64,000 nt of DNA from Teichococcus aestuarii (GTDB taxonomy: Bacteria; Pseudomonadota; Alphaproteobacteria; Acetobacterales; Acetobacteraceae), in the NCBI RefSeq assembly GCF_003116135.1, contig NZ_PDOA01000011.1, positions 1-64,000 on the forward strand, given 5' to 3'. A program made the position numbers and the translations under genes. The notes below the pieces were generated by a model. It ran no database searches, was not told the DNA's origin, and worked only from the letters and a program-made list of their open reading frames with translations. Shown here one piece after another: positions 25,439-34,598 of the stretch (position 1 is the stretch's first letter; each line of letters begins with the position of its first letter).

Positions 25439-26332
25439 ATGAGCAGCACCACCGCGACACCCTTCGTCCCCGCCGAGATCAAGCATGGCAGCCTGAAGCG
25501 GGAACGGCGCTGGGCGCTGATCGGCGCCTACATCGCGCTGGCCGTCTTCGTGCTGTTCTTCATGATCCCGCCCTTCCACATGCTGATGACCAGCCTGAAG
25601 AGCTCGGCCGAGATCGCCGACCTCTCGGGCAACCCCTGGATCGTCTCGGCGCCGACGCTGCAGAACTACTGGGAGCTGCTGACCGAGGGGAACTACCTGA
25701 TCCATTTCCGCAACTCGGTCATCGTCACCACCTGCACCGTCGTCATCAGCATGATCATCTCGGTGATGGCGGCCTTCGCCCTGGCGCGGATGAAGTTCTG
25801 GGGCAGCGCCACCCTCGCCACCGGCGTCTTCCTCACCTACCTGGTGCCGGAGACGCTGCTCTTCATCCCGATGTTCCAGATCATCGGCAGCCTCGGCCTG
25901 TACAACAACATGTGGGCCATGGTGCTGATCTTCCCGACGCTGACGGTGCCCTTCTGCACCTGGATCATGATCGGCTACTTCGCCTCCATCCCGAAGGAGC
26001 TGGACGAGGCGGCGCTGATCGACGGCGCCGGGCACCTGCAGATGCTGTGGAAGATCTTCATCCCCGTGGCGCTGCCGGGCATCCTGGCGGCGATGATCTT
26101 CGCCTTCACGGTGAGCTGGGCGGCCTTCATCTACCCGATCGCCTTCCTGGTCTCCTCGGACCAGATGGTGCTGACGGTCGGCATCGTCTCCGACCTGATC
26201 CGGGCGGACACCTTCCAGTGGGGTAAGATCATGGCCGGCGCGCTGATGGCCGCGCTGCCGCCGCTGCTCGTCTACGCATTCCTGATGGACTACTACATCG
26301 CGGGCCTGACGGCCGGCGCCACCAAGGGCTGA
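25439..26332 (+). CDS. ABC transporter permease, sugar type (MalG-like)
   Basis: A 297-residue permease that begins one base after the preceding gene's stop codon. It has about six membrane helices, an EAA motif ([26 protein letters not shown]), and the family end GAL followed by [25 protein letters not shown], which is typical of MalG-type C-termini. It forms the second half of the membrane channel. Confidence 0.93.
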   Translation: MSSTTATPFVPAEIKHGSLKRERRWALIGAYIALAVFVLFFMIPPFHMLMTSLKSSAEIADLSGNPWIVSAPTLQNYWELLTEGNYLIHFRNSVIVTTCTVVISMIISVMAAFALARMKFWGSATLATGVFLTYLVPETLLFIPMFQIIGSLGLYNNMWAMVLIFPTLTVPFCTWIMIGYFASIPKELDEAALIDGAGHLQMLWKIFIPVALPGILAAMIFAFTVSWAAFIYPIAFLVSSDQMVLTVGIVSDLIRADTFQWGKIMAGALMAALPPLLVYAFLMDYYIAGLTAGATKG

Positions 26333-26348
26333 GGGAGGAGAACGAAGA

Positions 26349-27449
26349 ATGGCGCAGGTAACGCTCCGCAAGGTGGTGAAGGCCTATGAGGGTGGCGTGC
26401 AGGCCGTGAAGGGCATCGACCTCGACATCGCGGACCACGAGTTCGTGGTGCTGGTCGGCCCCTCCGGCTGCGGCAAGTCCACCACGCTGCGGATGATCGC
26501 GGGACTGGAAGAAATCTCGGATGGCGAGATCGCCATCGGCGGCAAGGTCATCAACGACGTGCCGCCGCGCGACCGCGACATCGCCATGGTGTTCCAGAAC
26601 TACGCGCTCTACCCGCACATGACGGTGTTCGACAACATGGCCTTCGGGCTCATGCTGCGGAAGTTCCCGAAGGAGGAGATCAAGCGGCGCGTCGACAACG
26701 CGGCCCGCATCCTCGACATCACGCCGCTGCTGGAGCGCAAGCCGAAGGCGCTCTCGGGCGGCCAGCGGCAGCGCGTTGCCATGGGCCGCGCCATCGTGCG
26801 CGACCCGAAGGTTTTTCTTTTCGACGAACCACTTTCCAACCTCGACGCCAAGCTGCGCGTGCAGATGCGCACCGAGATCAAGAAGGTGCACCAGACGGTG
26901 CGCACCACCACCGTCTATGTCACCCATGACCAGGTGGAGGCGATGACGCTGGCCGACCGCGTGGTGGTGATGAATGGCGGCATCATCGAGCAGGTCGGCT
27001 CGCCGCAGGAGCTGTACCACAACCCCAAGACGCGCTTCGTCGCCGGCTTCATCGGCAGCCCGGCGATGAACTTCATCCCCGGCCGGCTGGAGAACGGCGC
27101 CGGCGCGCTGCGCGTCCACCTGCCGAACGACATCGTGCTGCCCGTGCCGGCCGAGCGCACCGCGCGCTACCAGAACCTCGCCGGCCGGGAGATCCTGTTC
27201 GGCATCCGCCCCGAGCACCTGACCGAGGCCAAGAACCTCGACCGCCCGCATTTCGCGCCGATGACCGCGACGCCCGAGGTGACCGAGCCGATGGGCATGG
27301 AGACCCTGGTGCACTTCAAGATGGCGGGCGCCGAGATCTGCGGCCGCGTCGACCCCCTGGCCCCCGCCGCGCCCGGCCAGCCTTTGCCGATGGCCGTGGA
27401 CATGAGCAACATGCACATCCTGGACCCGCAATCGGGACGGGTCCTCTGA
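26349..27449 (+). CDS. ABC transporter ATP-binding protein (UgpC/MalK type)
   Basis: A 366-residue ATPase that powers the importer. Walker A is GPSGCGKST near residues 37-45, the signature is [10 protein letters not shown], Walker B is [12 protein letters not shown], and the switch His lies in [10 protein letters not shown]. The C-terminal third (from [10 protein letters not shown]) is the regulatory TOBE/MalK-like domain. The codons around Walker B (GTT TTT CTT TTC, 26812-26823) are unusually AT-rich for this genome. It lies 16 bp after the permease gene. Confidence 0.95.
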   Translation: MAQVTLRKVVKAYEGGVQAVKGIDLDIADHEFVVLVGPSGCGKSTTLRMIAGLEEISDGEIAIGGKVINDVPPRDRDIAMVFQNYALYPHMTVFDNMAFGLMLRKFPKEEIKRRVDNAARILDITPLLERKPKALSGGQRQRVAMGRAIVRDPKVFLFDEPLSNLDAKLRVQMRTEIKKVHQTVRTTTVYVTHDQVEAMTLADRVVVMNGGIIEQVGSPQELYHNPKTRFVAGFIGSPAMNFIPGRLENGAGALRVHLPNDIVLPVPAERTARYQNLAGREILFGIRPEHLTEAKNLDRPHFAPMTATPEVTEPMGMETLVHFKMAGAEICGRVDPLAPAAPGQPLPMAVDMSNMHILDPQSGRVL

Positions 27450-27465
27450 CGTCAGGGAGCGAGGC

Positions 27466-28221
27466 ATGAACAAGACCGCCTGGGTGACAGGGGCTGGCAC
27501 CGGCATCGGGCGCGCCGTCGCGGTGGCGCTGGCGGGGGCCGGCTGGCGGCTGGCGCTCACCGGGCGGCGCCGCGCGCCGCTGGAGGAGACGGCGGCGCTG
27601 CTGCCGGCGGGCACCGAGTCGCACATCGTCACCGCCGACCTGACGGATGCCGCCGCCGTGGAGCAGGCCACCGCCGCGGTGGCCGGGGCGCTGGGCGGCA
27701 TCGGCCTGCTGGTGAACAATGCCGGCGTCAACGTGCCGCGCCGCCACTGGCACCAGCTCTCCGCCGGCGATGTCGGCACGCTGGTCGATGGCAATTTGCG
27801 CGCGCCCTTCCTTACCAGCCTGGCAGTGCTGCCAGGGATGAAGGCGCAGGGCGGCGGGCTGATCGTGCAGATCGCCTCGATGGCCGGCAAGGGCGTCTCC
27901 GCCGTCTCCGGCCCCGGCTACATCGCGGCCAAGAGCGGCTTCGTCGCCCTCTCCGCCTCGCTGAACGCCGAGAACGGCATCCACAACATCCGCTCCACCT
28001 GCATCTGCCCGGGCGAGGTGGTGACCCCCATCCTCGACTTCCGCCCCGAGCCGGTGCCGGCCGAGGAGCGGGCGCGGATGCTGCAGCCGGAGGACATCGC
28101 GCAGGCCGTGCTGTTCGTCGCCACCATGCCGGAGCGGGTCTGCATCAACGAGATGCTGGTGACCCCCACCTGGAACCGCTTCCAGGCGGCGCAGGCGCAG
28201 AAGGTGGCGGCGATGCCGTGA
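27466..28221 (+). CDS. SDR-family NAD(P)-dependent oxidoreductase
   Basis: A 251-residue short-chain dehydrogenase. The cofactor motif TGAGTGIGRA is near the N-terminus, NNAGVN follows, the catalytic Ser is in QIASMAGKG, and the YxxxK pair is in GPGYIAAKSG. It sits 16 bp after the ABC ATPase gene and is probably in the same transcript, so it may act on the imported substrate. The substrate is unknown; a sugar, polyol or hydroxy acid is likely. Confidence 0.92.
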   Translation: MNKTAWVTGAGTGIGRAVAVALAGAGWRLALTGRRRAPLEETAALLPAGTESHIVTADLTDAAAVEQATAAVAGALGGIGLLVNNAGVNVPRRHWHQLSAGDVGTLVDGNLRAPFLTSLAVLPGMKAQGGGLIVQIASMAGKGVSAVSGPGYIAAKSGFVALSASLNAENGIHNIRSTCICPGEVVTPILDFRPEPVPAEERARMLQPEDIAQAVLFVATMPERVCINEMLVTPTWNRFQAAQAQKVAAMP

Positions 28222-28309
28222 CGGCGGAGGCGGGGCGCGCGCGGCATGGCTTGCCAAGCGCGCCCCGTGCGCCATGCTGCACGCACCAAGAAACGTGCAG
28301 GAACGCCCC

Positions 28310-29398
28310 ATGGACGCCCATCCCCCCGTGCTGATCGATGCCAAAACCCTGGAGACCCTGGTGCGCGACATCTTCGTCGCCGCCGGCAGCGGGGCGGAGG
28401 AGGCGGCGGGCATCGCCCACCACCTGCTCGGCGCCAACCTCGCCGGGCATGACAGCCACGGCGTGGTGCGGGTGCCGCGCTACATCGAGTGGCACCAGGC
28501 GGGGCATGTGCATTTCGGCCGCACCCCGCGAATCGTCACCGATGGCGGCGCCTTCGCCCTGCTCGACGCCGATTTCGGCTTCGGCCAGACCGTGGCGCGG
28601 CAGGCCGCCGAGATGGGCATCGCCCGCGCGAAGCAGCACGGCGCCGCCGTTATCGCGCTGCGAAACGCCGGGCATGTCGGCCGCATCGGCCACTATGCCG
28701 AGATGGCGCTGGCGGAGGGGCTCATCTCCATCCACCTCGTCAACGTGGCGGGTTCCGTGCTGGTGGCGCCCTTCGGCGGCGTCGAGCGGCGCTTCTCCAC
28801 CGCCCCCATCGCCATCGGCGCGCCGTTGCAGGGCCGCCCCGTGGTGCTGGACTTCGCCACCTCGCATGTGGCCGAGGGCAAGGTGCTGGTCGCCTCCAAT
28901 GGCGGCAAGGCGCTGCCGAAGGACGCGCTGATCGAGCCGGACGGCACCCTCTCGGGCGACCCGCACACCCTGTATGGCGACTATCCGCCGATCGGGCCGC
29001 GCAACCCGGCGGGCGGCGCCGGCGCCATCCGCGCCTTCGGCGAGCACAAGGGCTCGGGCCTCGCGCTGATGTGCGAGCTGCTGGCCGGCGCCTTCACCGC
29101 CGGCGGCACTTCCGGCCCGGTGGAGGGGCGCGGGCGCATCACCAACGGCATGCTCTCCATCTACCTCTCGCCGGCGCATTTCGGCACCGAGGCGGCCTTC
29201 CAGGAGATGGGCCAGGCCTATGTGGAGTGGGTGGCCTCGAGCCGCCCGGCGAAGCCCGGCCAGCCCGTGCTGCTGCCCGGCGAGCCGGAGGCCCGCACCC
29301 GCGCCGAGCGCCTGGCCCGCGGCGTGCCGCTGCAGCCCGACACCTGGACCGGCCTGCTGCAGACCGCCGCCTCGCTCGGCATCGCCGCCCCGGCCTGA
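28310..29398 (+). CDS. Malate/L-lactate/ureidoglycolate dehydrogenase family (LDH2) protein
   Basis: A 362-residue NAD(P)-dependent 2-hydroxyacid dehydrogenase of the LDH2/MDG type. DSHGVVRVPRYIEW is the diagnostic N-terminal block with the catalytic His; NAGHVGRIGHYAEMA and FGEHKGSGLALMCELLAGA follow in the usual order. ATG 28310 is preferred over 28274, as MDAHPPVLIDA fits family starts. It ends the importer operon and overlaps the next gene's start by one base. The substrate may be the product of the SDR enzyme. Confidence 0.9.
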   Translation: MDAHPPVLIDAKTLETLVRDIFVAAGSGAEEAAGIAHHLLGANLAGHDSHGVVRVPRYIEWHQAGHVHFGRTPRIVTDGGAFALLDADFGFGQTVARQAAEMGIARAKQHGAAVIALRNAGHVGRIGHYAEMALAEGLISIHLVNVAGSVLVAPFGGVERRFSTAPIAIGAPLQGRPVVLDFATSHVAEGKVLVASNGGKALPKDALIEPDGTLSGDPHTLYGDYPPIGPRNPAGGAGAIRAFGEHKGSGLALMCELLAGAFTAGGTSGPVEGRGRITNGMLSIYLSPAHFGTEAAFQEMGQAYVEWVASSRPAKPGQPVLLPGEPEARTRAERLARGVPLQPDTWTGLLQTAASLGIAAPA

Positions 29399-31257
29399 TG
29401 GAAGCGGGGGCCGGCGCGCCGCGGCCCCCGAACTTTCCACGAAGCCGGCGCAATCCCGCCACGATCGCCGGCCAGAAGCGGCGCGTGACGCCCCCCCCGC
29501 CGCTTCCTCCCGCGCCGCTTCCCCCCGCGCCGCCCGAGCGGCCGCGCCTTCGCCGCGCGGCCTTTCTCAGCCTCTGCCTGGCGCTGGGCCTGGGGCTCCT
29601 GCTGCTGATGCTGCGGGTGCTCGCCCCCGGCGGCTGGACCCTGTGGGAGGGGGTGCTGCTGGCCGCCTGGCTCGGCACCCTGCCCTGGAGCTGCCTCTGC
29701 GCCGGCAACGCGCTGGTGGGCCTCGCGCTGCGGCTGCGCCACGCCGAGCCAGCGGCGCGGGTGGTGCCGCAGCTCCTGCGCGCCGCGCCGCCGCCGCCCC
29801 GCGCCGCCACCGCCATCGTCGTCTGCCTGCGCAACGAGGCGATGGCGGGGGTGCTGCCCCCCCTCGCCCGGCTGCTGGACGGGCTGGAGGCGGCCGGGGC
29901 GGGCCACCGCTTCACCCTCTGGTTCCTCTCCGACACGCAGGAGCCGGCCCTCGCCGCGCGGGAGGAGGCGGCGATCGCCGGCTTCGCCCGGCTGCGCGCC
30001 GGCCGCCCCGTGGCGGTGCGCTACCGCCGCCGCGCGCGGAACACCGGCTTCAAGGCCGGCAACGTGATGGACTTCCTCGACCGCCACGGCGCCGGCCACG
30101 AATTCTTCCTCTGCCTCGACGCCGATTCGGAGATGTCGGCCGAGGCGGTGCTGCGGCTGGTGGCGGTGATGGAGGCGGATTCCAGGCTGGCCATCGTCCA
30201 GCAGCTCATCGTCGGCCGGCCGGCGCGCAGCGCCTTCACCCGGCTGTTCCAGTACGGCATGCGGGCGGGGATGCGGAGCTGGGCCACCGGCCAGGCCTGG
30301 TGGCAGCTCGACCAGGGCCCCTACTGGGGGCACAACGCCCTGCTGCGCGTGGCGCCCTTCCGCGCCCATGCCCGGCTGGAGCCGCTGCCCGATGGCAGCC
30401 CCATCCTCAGCCACGACCAGATCGAGGCGGTGCGGCTGCACGCCGCCGGCTGGAAGGTGCGCTGCCTGCCTATCGAGGCGGGCAGCCTGGAGGGCAACCC
30501 GCCCACCCTGCCGGACTTCCTCATCCGCGACCGGCGCTGGGGCGCCGGCAACATGCAGTACTGGCGGCTGCTGCGCCTGCCGGGGCTGACGCCGATGGGC
30601 CGCTGGCAGCTGGCGCAGGCCATCCTGCTGTTCCTCTCGGCGCCGCTCTGGCTGCTGGTGCTGGTGGCGGCGGTGCTGAACGCCGCCACCGGCGGCGGCG
30701 CGGCCACGCCTCCAGGGGCGCTGGCGGCGCTGCTGCTGGCCAACTGGGCGGCGATCCACGCGCCGAAGCTCGCCGGCTACCTGGAGCTGCTGCTGCGGCC
30801 GGAGCGCGCGGCAGCCTATGGCGGCCGCCGCGCCGTGCTGCGCGGGGCACTCGCCGAGACCGGCTTCACCACGCTGCTGGACCCGGTGAGCCTGGCCAGC
30901 AAGGCGCTGTTCCTGCTGGCCCTGCCCTTCGCCGGCCGCACCGGCTGGCAGCCGCAGAACCGGGATGCGCTGGGCGTGCGCTGGGCCGACGCGGCACGGC
31001 TGCTGCGGGCGCCCACGGCGCTGGGCGTGGCGCTGATGGCGGCGCTGCTGGCGGCGGGCGGCACGGCCTGGATCTGGGGCCTGCCCTTCCTCGGGCCGCT
31101 GGTGCTGGGCATCCCCTTCGCGGTGGTGACGGCGGACCCGGGATTCTCCCGCCGGCTGCGGCGCATGGGCGTGGCCTGCACGCCAGAGGAGGGCGGCGCG
31201 CGCCGCGCCGCTCAGTCCGCCACGAGGCGGAGGCGCATCAGCACCTCGTCGAAGTAG
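29398..31257 (+). CDS. mdoH: OpgH/MdoH-type glucan glucosyltransferase
   Basis: A family-2 membrane glycosyltransferase, about 619 residues from ATG 29398. After a Pro-rich N-tail, two membrane helices (LSLCLALGLGLLLLMLRV and the next) precede the GT domain: VVCLRNEAM, LCLDADSEM (DxD), QIEAVRLHAAGW and the RDRRWGAGN motif that replaces QxxRW. Several further helices follow. OpgH makes the beta-1,2-glucan backbone of periplasmic glucans. opgG, its usual partner, is not in the window. The start is uncertain; GTG 29485 is an alternative. Its end overlaps the convergent acetyltransferase gene by 46 bp. Confidence 0.88.
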   Translation: MEAGAGAPRPPNFPRSRRNPATIAGQKRRVTPPPPLPPAPLPPAPPERPRLRRAAFLSLCLALGLGLLLLMLRVLAPGGWTLWEGVLLAAWLGTLPWSCLCAGNALVGLALRLRHAEPAARVVPQLLRAAPPPPRAATAIVVCLRNEAMAGVLPPLARLLDGLEAAGAGHRFTLWFLSDTQEPALAAREEAAIAGFARLRAGRPVAVRYRRRARNTGFKAGNVMDFLDRHGAGHEFFLCLDADSEMSAEAVLRLVAVMEADSRLAIVQQLIVGRPARSAFTRLFQYGMRAGMRSWATGQAWWQLDQGPYWGHNALLRVAPFRAHARLEPLPDGSPILSHDQIEAVRLHAAGWKVRCLPIEAGSLEGNPPTLPDFLIRDRRWGAGNMQYWRLLRLPGLTPMGRWQLAQAILLFLSAPLWLLVLVAAVLNAATGGGAATPPGALAALLLANWAAIHAPKLAGYLELLLRPERAAAYGGRRAVLRGALAETGFTTLLDPVSLASKALFLLALPFAGRTGWQPQNRDALGVRWADAARLLRAPTALGVALMAALLAAGGTAWIWGLPFLGPLVLGIPFAVVTADPGFSRRLRRMGVACTPEEGGARRAAQSATRRRRISTSSK

Positions 31258-31757
31258 CGCCCCGCCACCTTCAGCGCGCGCGGCTCGAGCGCCCAGGCGG
31301 TGAAGCCGGCGCGCTCGTAGAGCCGCCGGGCCGTGTCGTTGCCTGCCACCACGCTGAGCCGCACCTCCTCCACCCGGCCCCGCGCATGGTCCAGCACCGC
31401 CGCCAGCAGGGCCGGTGCCAGGCCGCTGCCGCGTGCCCCGGGCCGCAGGTAGACCGACCAGAGCAGCCCCTTGTGCCGCGTCTTGGCCGCGCGGGGCAGG
31501 GCGAGCGCCATCAGCCCCTCCGGCTCCGCCGCGCCCGGCTGCCAGCCGGCGAAGACGGCGCTGTCCTCGAGCCGCGCCGCGAACCAGGCCTCGGGCTGCG
31601 CCGCCTCATCCTCCAGGCTGGCGCCGAAGGCCTCGGGGTGGCGCTCCAGCGCCTCCAGCCGCAGCGCGCGGAACAGCGGGGCATCCCCGGGGCCGAGGCG
31701 GCGGATGGTGAAGCCGGCCGCCGGGGCGGAAGCCTCCCCCGGCGCCCGCTCAGTCAT
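31212..31757 (-). CDS. GNAT-family N-acetyltransferase
   Basis: A 181-residue acetyltransferase. The N-terminal [22 protein letters not shown] and the acetyl-CoA loop [22 protein letters not shown] (QxxGxG-like) identify the GNAT fold, with [17 protein letters not shown] as the late conserved block. ATG 31757 overlaps the ftsK stop by 8 bp, so translation is probably coupled to ftsK. The acceptor is unknown. Confidence 0.88.
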   Translation of the reverse strand: MTERAPGEASAPAAGFTIRRLGPGDAPLFRALRLEALERHPEAFGASLEDEAAQPEAWFAARLEDSAVFAGWQPGAAEPEGLMALALPRAAKTRHKGLLWSVYLRPGARGSGLAPALLAAVLDHARGRVEEVRLSVVAGNDTARRLYERAGFTAWALEPRALKVAGRYFDEVLMRLRLVAD

Positions 31758-34512
31758 CGTCGCTGCGCCGCGCCAGCACCTCGCGCTTGCCGACATGGTT
31801 GGCAGGCCCGACCACGCCCTCCTTCTCCATCTGCTCGATCAGCTTGGCGGCGCGGTTGTAGCCGATGGAGAGGTGCCGCTGGATGAAGGAGGTGCTGGCC
31901 TTGCCCTCGCGCGTCACCAGCGCCACGGCCTGGTCGAACAGCCCCTTCTCGCCATCGCCGGCGCCGGCGATGCCGGAGAGGCCGGACTCGCCGCCCTCCT
32001 CGTCATCGGTCTCGGTGACCTCCTCGATATAGGCCGGCTCGCCCTGCTCGCGCAGGAACTCCACCACCTTCTCCACCTCGGCATCCGAGACGAAGGGGCC
32101 GTGCACGCGGGCCACGCGGCCGCCGCCGGCCATGTGCAGCATGTCGCCCTGGCCGAGCAGCTGCTCGGCGCCCATCTCGCCCAGGATGGTGCGGCTGTCG
32201 ATCTTGCTGGTCACCTGGAAGGAGATGCGCGTCGGGAAGTTGGCCTTGATGGTGCCGGTGATGACATCCACCGAGGGACGCTGCGTCGCCATGATGACGT
32301 GGATGCCGGCGGCGCGCGCCATCTGCGCCAGCCGCTGCACCGCCGCCTCGATCTCCTTGCCGGCGACGATCATCAGGTCCGCCATCTCGTCGATGACAAC
32401 GACGATCATCGGCAGCGGCGCCAGCGCCAGGGGCTGGTCCTCGAACACCGGCTTGCCGGTGTCGGGGTCGAAGCCGGTCTGCACGCGGCGGGTCAGCACC
32501 TCGCCGCGCGCCAGCGCCGCCTGCACCTTCTCGTTGTAGCCGCCGATGTTGCGGACGCCGAGCTGGCTCATGGCGCGGTAGCGCCGCTCCATCTCGCGCA
32601 CCGTCCACTTCAGCGCGCCGATCGCCTTCGGTGGCTCCGTCACCACCGGCGCCAGCAGGTGCGGGATGCGATCGTAGACCGACAGCTCCAGCATCTTCGG
32701 GTCGATCATGATGAAGCGGCACTCATCCGGGCTGAACCGGTAGAGCAGCGACAGGATCATGGTGTTGATGCCGACCGACTTGCCCGAGCCGGTGGTGCCG
32801 GCGATCAGCAGGTGCGGCATCCGCGCCAGGTCGGCGATGACGGGCGCGCCGCCGATATCCTTGCCGAGCGCCAGCGGCAGGCGGGCGGTGTGGCGCACCC
32901 AGTCCTCGGCCGCCATCATCTCGGAGAAGAACACCATCTCCCGCTTGTCGTTCGGCAGCTCGATGCCGATGACGTTGCGCCCCGGCACGGTGGCGATGCG
33001 CACCGCCATCACGCTCATGCTGCGGGCGATGTCGTCGGCCAGGCCGATGACGCGGGCGGATTTCGTGCCGGGGGCCGGCTCCAGCTCGTAGAGCGTCACC
33101 ACCGGGCCGGGGCGGATCTCGACGATGCGGCCGCGCACGCCGTAATCCTCCAGCACCGTCTCCAGCAGCCGGGCATTGGCCTGCAGCGCCGCCTCGTCCG
33201 GGCCGCTGGCGCGGCGCGCGGGGGGCGGGGTCAGCAGGTCGAGCGGCGGCAGCTGGAACTGCGCCACGGGCTGCGGCTCCGGCCGGGTGGCGCGGCGCGG
33301 CGGCATCGGCTCGGCCGGGCGCGGCGGCGGCGCGGGGCTGCGCACGGGCGGCGGCGGCGGCAGCTCCAGGTCGCCACGGAGGGCAATGGCGCGCGGCTCG
33401 CCACCCCGCTCGCCACCACGCTCGCCACCACGGGGGGCACGCAGCTCGGGCGTGGCCTCGGGCAGCAGGCGCGGCAGGGCCTCGTCATCCTCCTCCTCCG
33501 CCTCGGGGCGGGGCGGGGCCGTGGAGACGCGGCGGCCGGGCGGCGGCACCACCGGCATCTGGCGCGGCCCGCGCAGCGCGGCATGGGGCGGCGCCGATTC
33601 GGCGGCGGCGGCATCGGCGGCACGCAGCATGGCGGCCAGCTGCGGCGAGGGCGCCTCCGCCCGGCGGCGGGCCAGCATGCCGCCCATGGCGCGGAACGGC
33701 GCCGCCAGGCGGGTGCCGAGGCCGGGGCCGCGCTCGGCCTCATCCTCCACCTCCTCCCAGGGGGCGGCGTAGTGCGGCGGCGGGGCGGCGGGCGCGGCCA
33801 CGGTGCGGCGCAGCACGCGCCCGGTGATGCCGGCGCCGCTGCGCGCGGCATGGCCGGCGGCGCGGCCCGCCTGCCGCCAGGCCAGCAGCGGCACGCCCAG
33901 CGCGGCGAAGGAGAGCGAGCCGGCCAGCGCCACCGTGCCCACCTGCCCGATCACCGAGCCGAAGGGGCCGAACAGGCCGCCCGCGAGGCCGAGGATCTTG
34001 CCCAGCAGCAGCTCGCCCGCGGCGCCGCCCGGCCCGGCCAGGGTGGGGGCGCCTTCCGGCAGCGGCGCCAGGGCGATGGCGGCGGCCAGCATCGGCGCCG
34101 CCGCCAGCACCGCCGCCACCCGCCCCACGAAGGGCGCGAGGCCGCGATGCGTGGCCAGCCGCCAGGACCAGCCCAGCATCACCCCCACCGGCAGGTAGCC
34201 GCCCCAGCCGAAGCCCTGCAGCAGCAGGTCGGAGACGATGGCGCCGCCCGGCCCGGCGAGGTTGGTCGGCGCCCGCGTGGCGGAGGTGTTCAGCGAGGGA
34301 TCGGCCGGGTTGTAGCTGATCAGCGCCAGCAGCAGCCCGAGGCCGCCCAGCGCCAGCACCAGCCCCAGCAGCTCGGCGCCGCGCCGCCGCAGTGCCGCCT
34401 GCACGGCGGGCGAGGCGAAGCGGCGCGTGCCGGCGGCCAGGCGGCCCTCGGGGCTGCCGGAAGACGGGTCGGAAGAACGATCGGCGTAAGCGCGCGGCAT
34501 GGCCTCAGTCAT
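31750..34512 (-). CDS. ftsK: DNA translocase FtsK
   Basis: A 920-residue divisome-linked DNA pump that moves chromosome termini before septum closure. The N-terminal about 210 residues contain four or more membrane helices. A Pro/Glu/Arg-rich linker follows, including a [11 protein letters not shown] repeat coded by a 12-bp tandem repeat. The motor has Walker A GTTGSGKS near residue 574 and Walker [12 protein letters not shown]. The C-terminal gamma winged helix ([25 protein letters not shown]), which reads KOPS sites, is intact. The upstream gap contains TGTTGC/GCAACA half-sites. Confidence 0.97.
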   Translation of the reverse strand: MTEAMPRAYADRSSDPSSGSPEGRLAAGTRRFASPAVQAALRRRGAELLGLVLALGGLGLLLALISYNPADPSLNTSATRAPTNLAGPGGAIVSDLLLQGFGWGGYLPVGVMLGWSWRLATHRGLAPFVGRVAAVLAAAPMLAAAIALAPLPEGAPTLAGPGGAAGELLLGKILGLAGGLFGPFGSVIGQVGTVALAGSLSFAALGVPLLAWRQAGRAAGHAARSGAGITGRVLRRTVAAPAAPPPHYAAPWEEVEDEAERGPGLGTRLAAPFRAMGGMLARRRAEAPSPQLAAMLRAADAAAAESAPPHAALRGPRQMPVVPPPGRRVSTAPPRPEAEEEDDEALPRLLPEATPELRAPRGGERGGERGGEPRAIALRGDLELPPPPPVRSPAPPPRPAEPMPPRRATRPEPQPVAQFQLPPLDLLTPPPARRASGPDEAALQANARLLETVLEDYGVRGRIVEIRPGPVVTLYELEPAPGTKSARVIGLADDIARSMSVMAVRIATVPGRNVIGIELPNDKREMVFFSEMMAAEDWVRHTARLPLALGKDIGGAPVIADLARMPHLLIAGTTGSGKSVGINTMILSLLYRFSPDECRFIMIDPKMLELSVYDRIPHLLAPVVTEPPKAIGALKWTVREMERRYRAMSQLGVRNIGGYNEKVQAALARGEVLTRRVQTGFDPDTGKPVFEDQPLALAPLPMIVVVIDEMADLMIVAGKEIEAAVQRLAQMARAAGIHVIMATQRPSVDVITGTIKANFPTRISFQVTSKIDSRTILGEMGAEQLLGQGDMLHMAGGGRVARVHGPFVSDAEVEKVVEFLREQGEPAYIEEVTETDDEEGGESGLSGIAGAGDGEKGLFDQAVALVTREGKASTSFIQRHLSIGYNRAAKLIEQMEKEGVVGPANHVGKREVLARRSDDD
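33397..33432. repeat. Three tandem 12-bp units inside ftsK
   Basis: CTCGCCACCCCG, CTCGCCACCACG and CTCGCCACCACG lie head to tail and encode Arg-Gly-Gly-Glu repeats in the flexible FtsK linker. In-frame copy-number variation would be tolerated here. Confidence 0.85.
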
Positions 34513-34598
34513 CTGTTGCTGAGCGGGTGTCTCAGCCTACCACGACAAAGGCTTGCAACAGAAGGAAACCTCTCGCGAAAGCCGCCGCGCGTGCCGGT

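Noticed and set aside
34513-34561. CTGTTGC...GCAACAG upstream of ftsK as an operator
   Set aside because: The half-sites are 35 bp apart and could be chance; kept only as a note because the same half-sites occur in the scfR/aceA gap.
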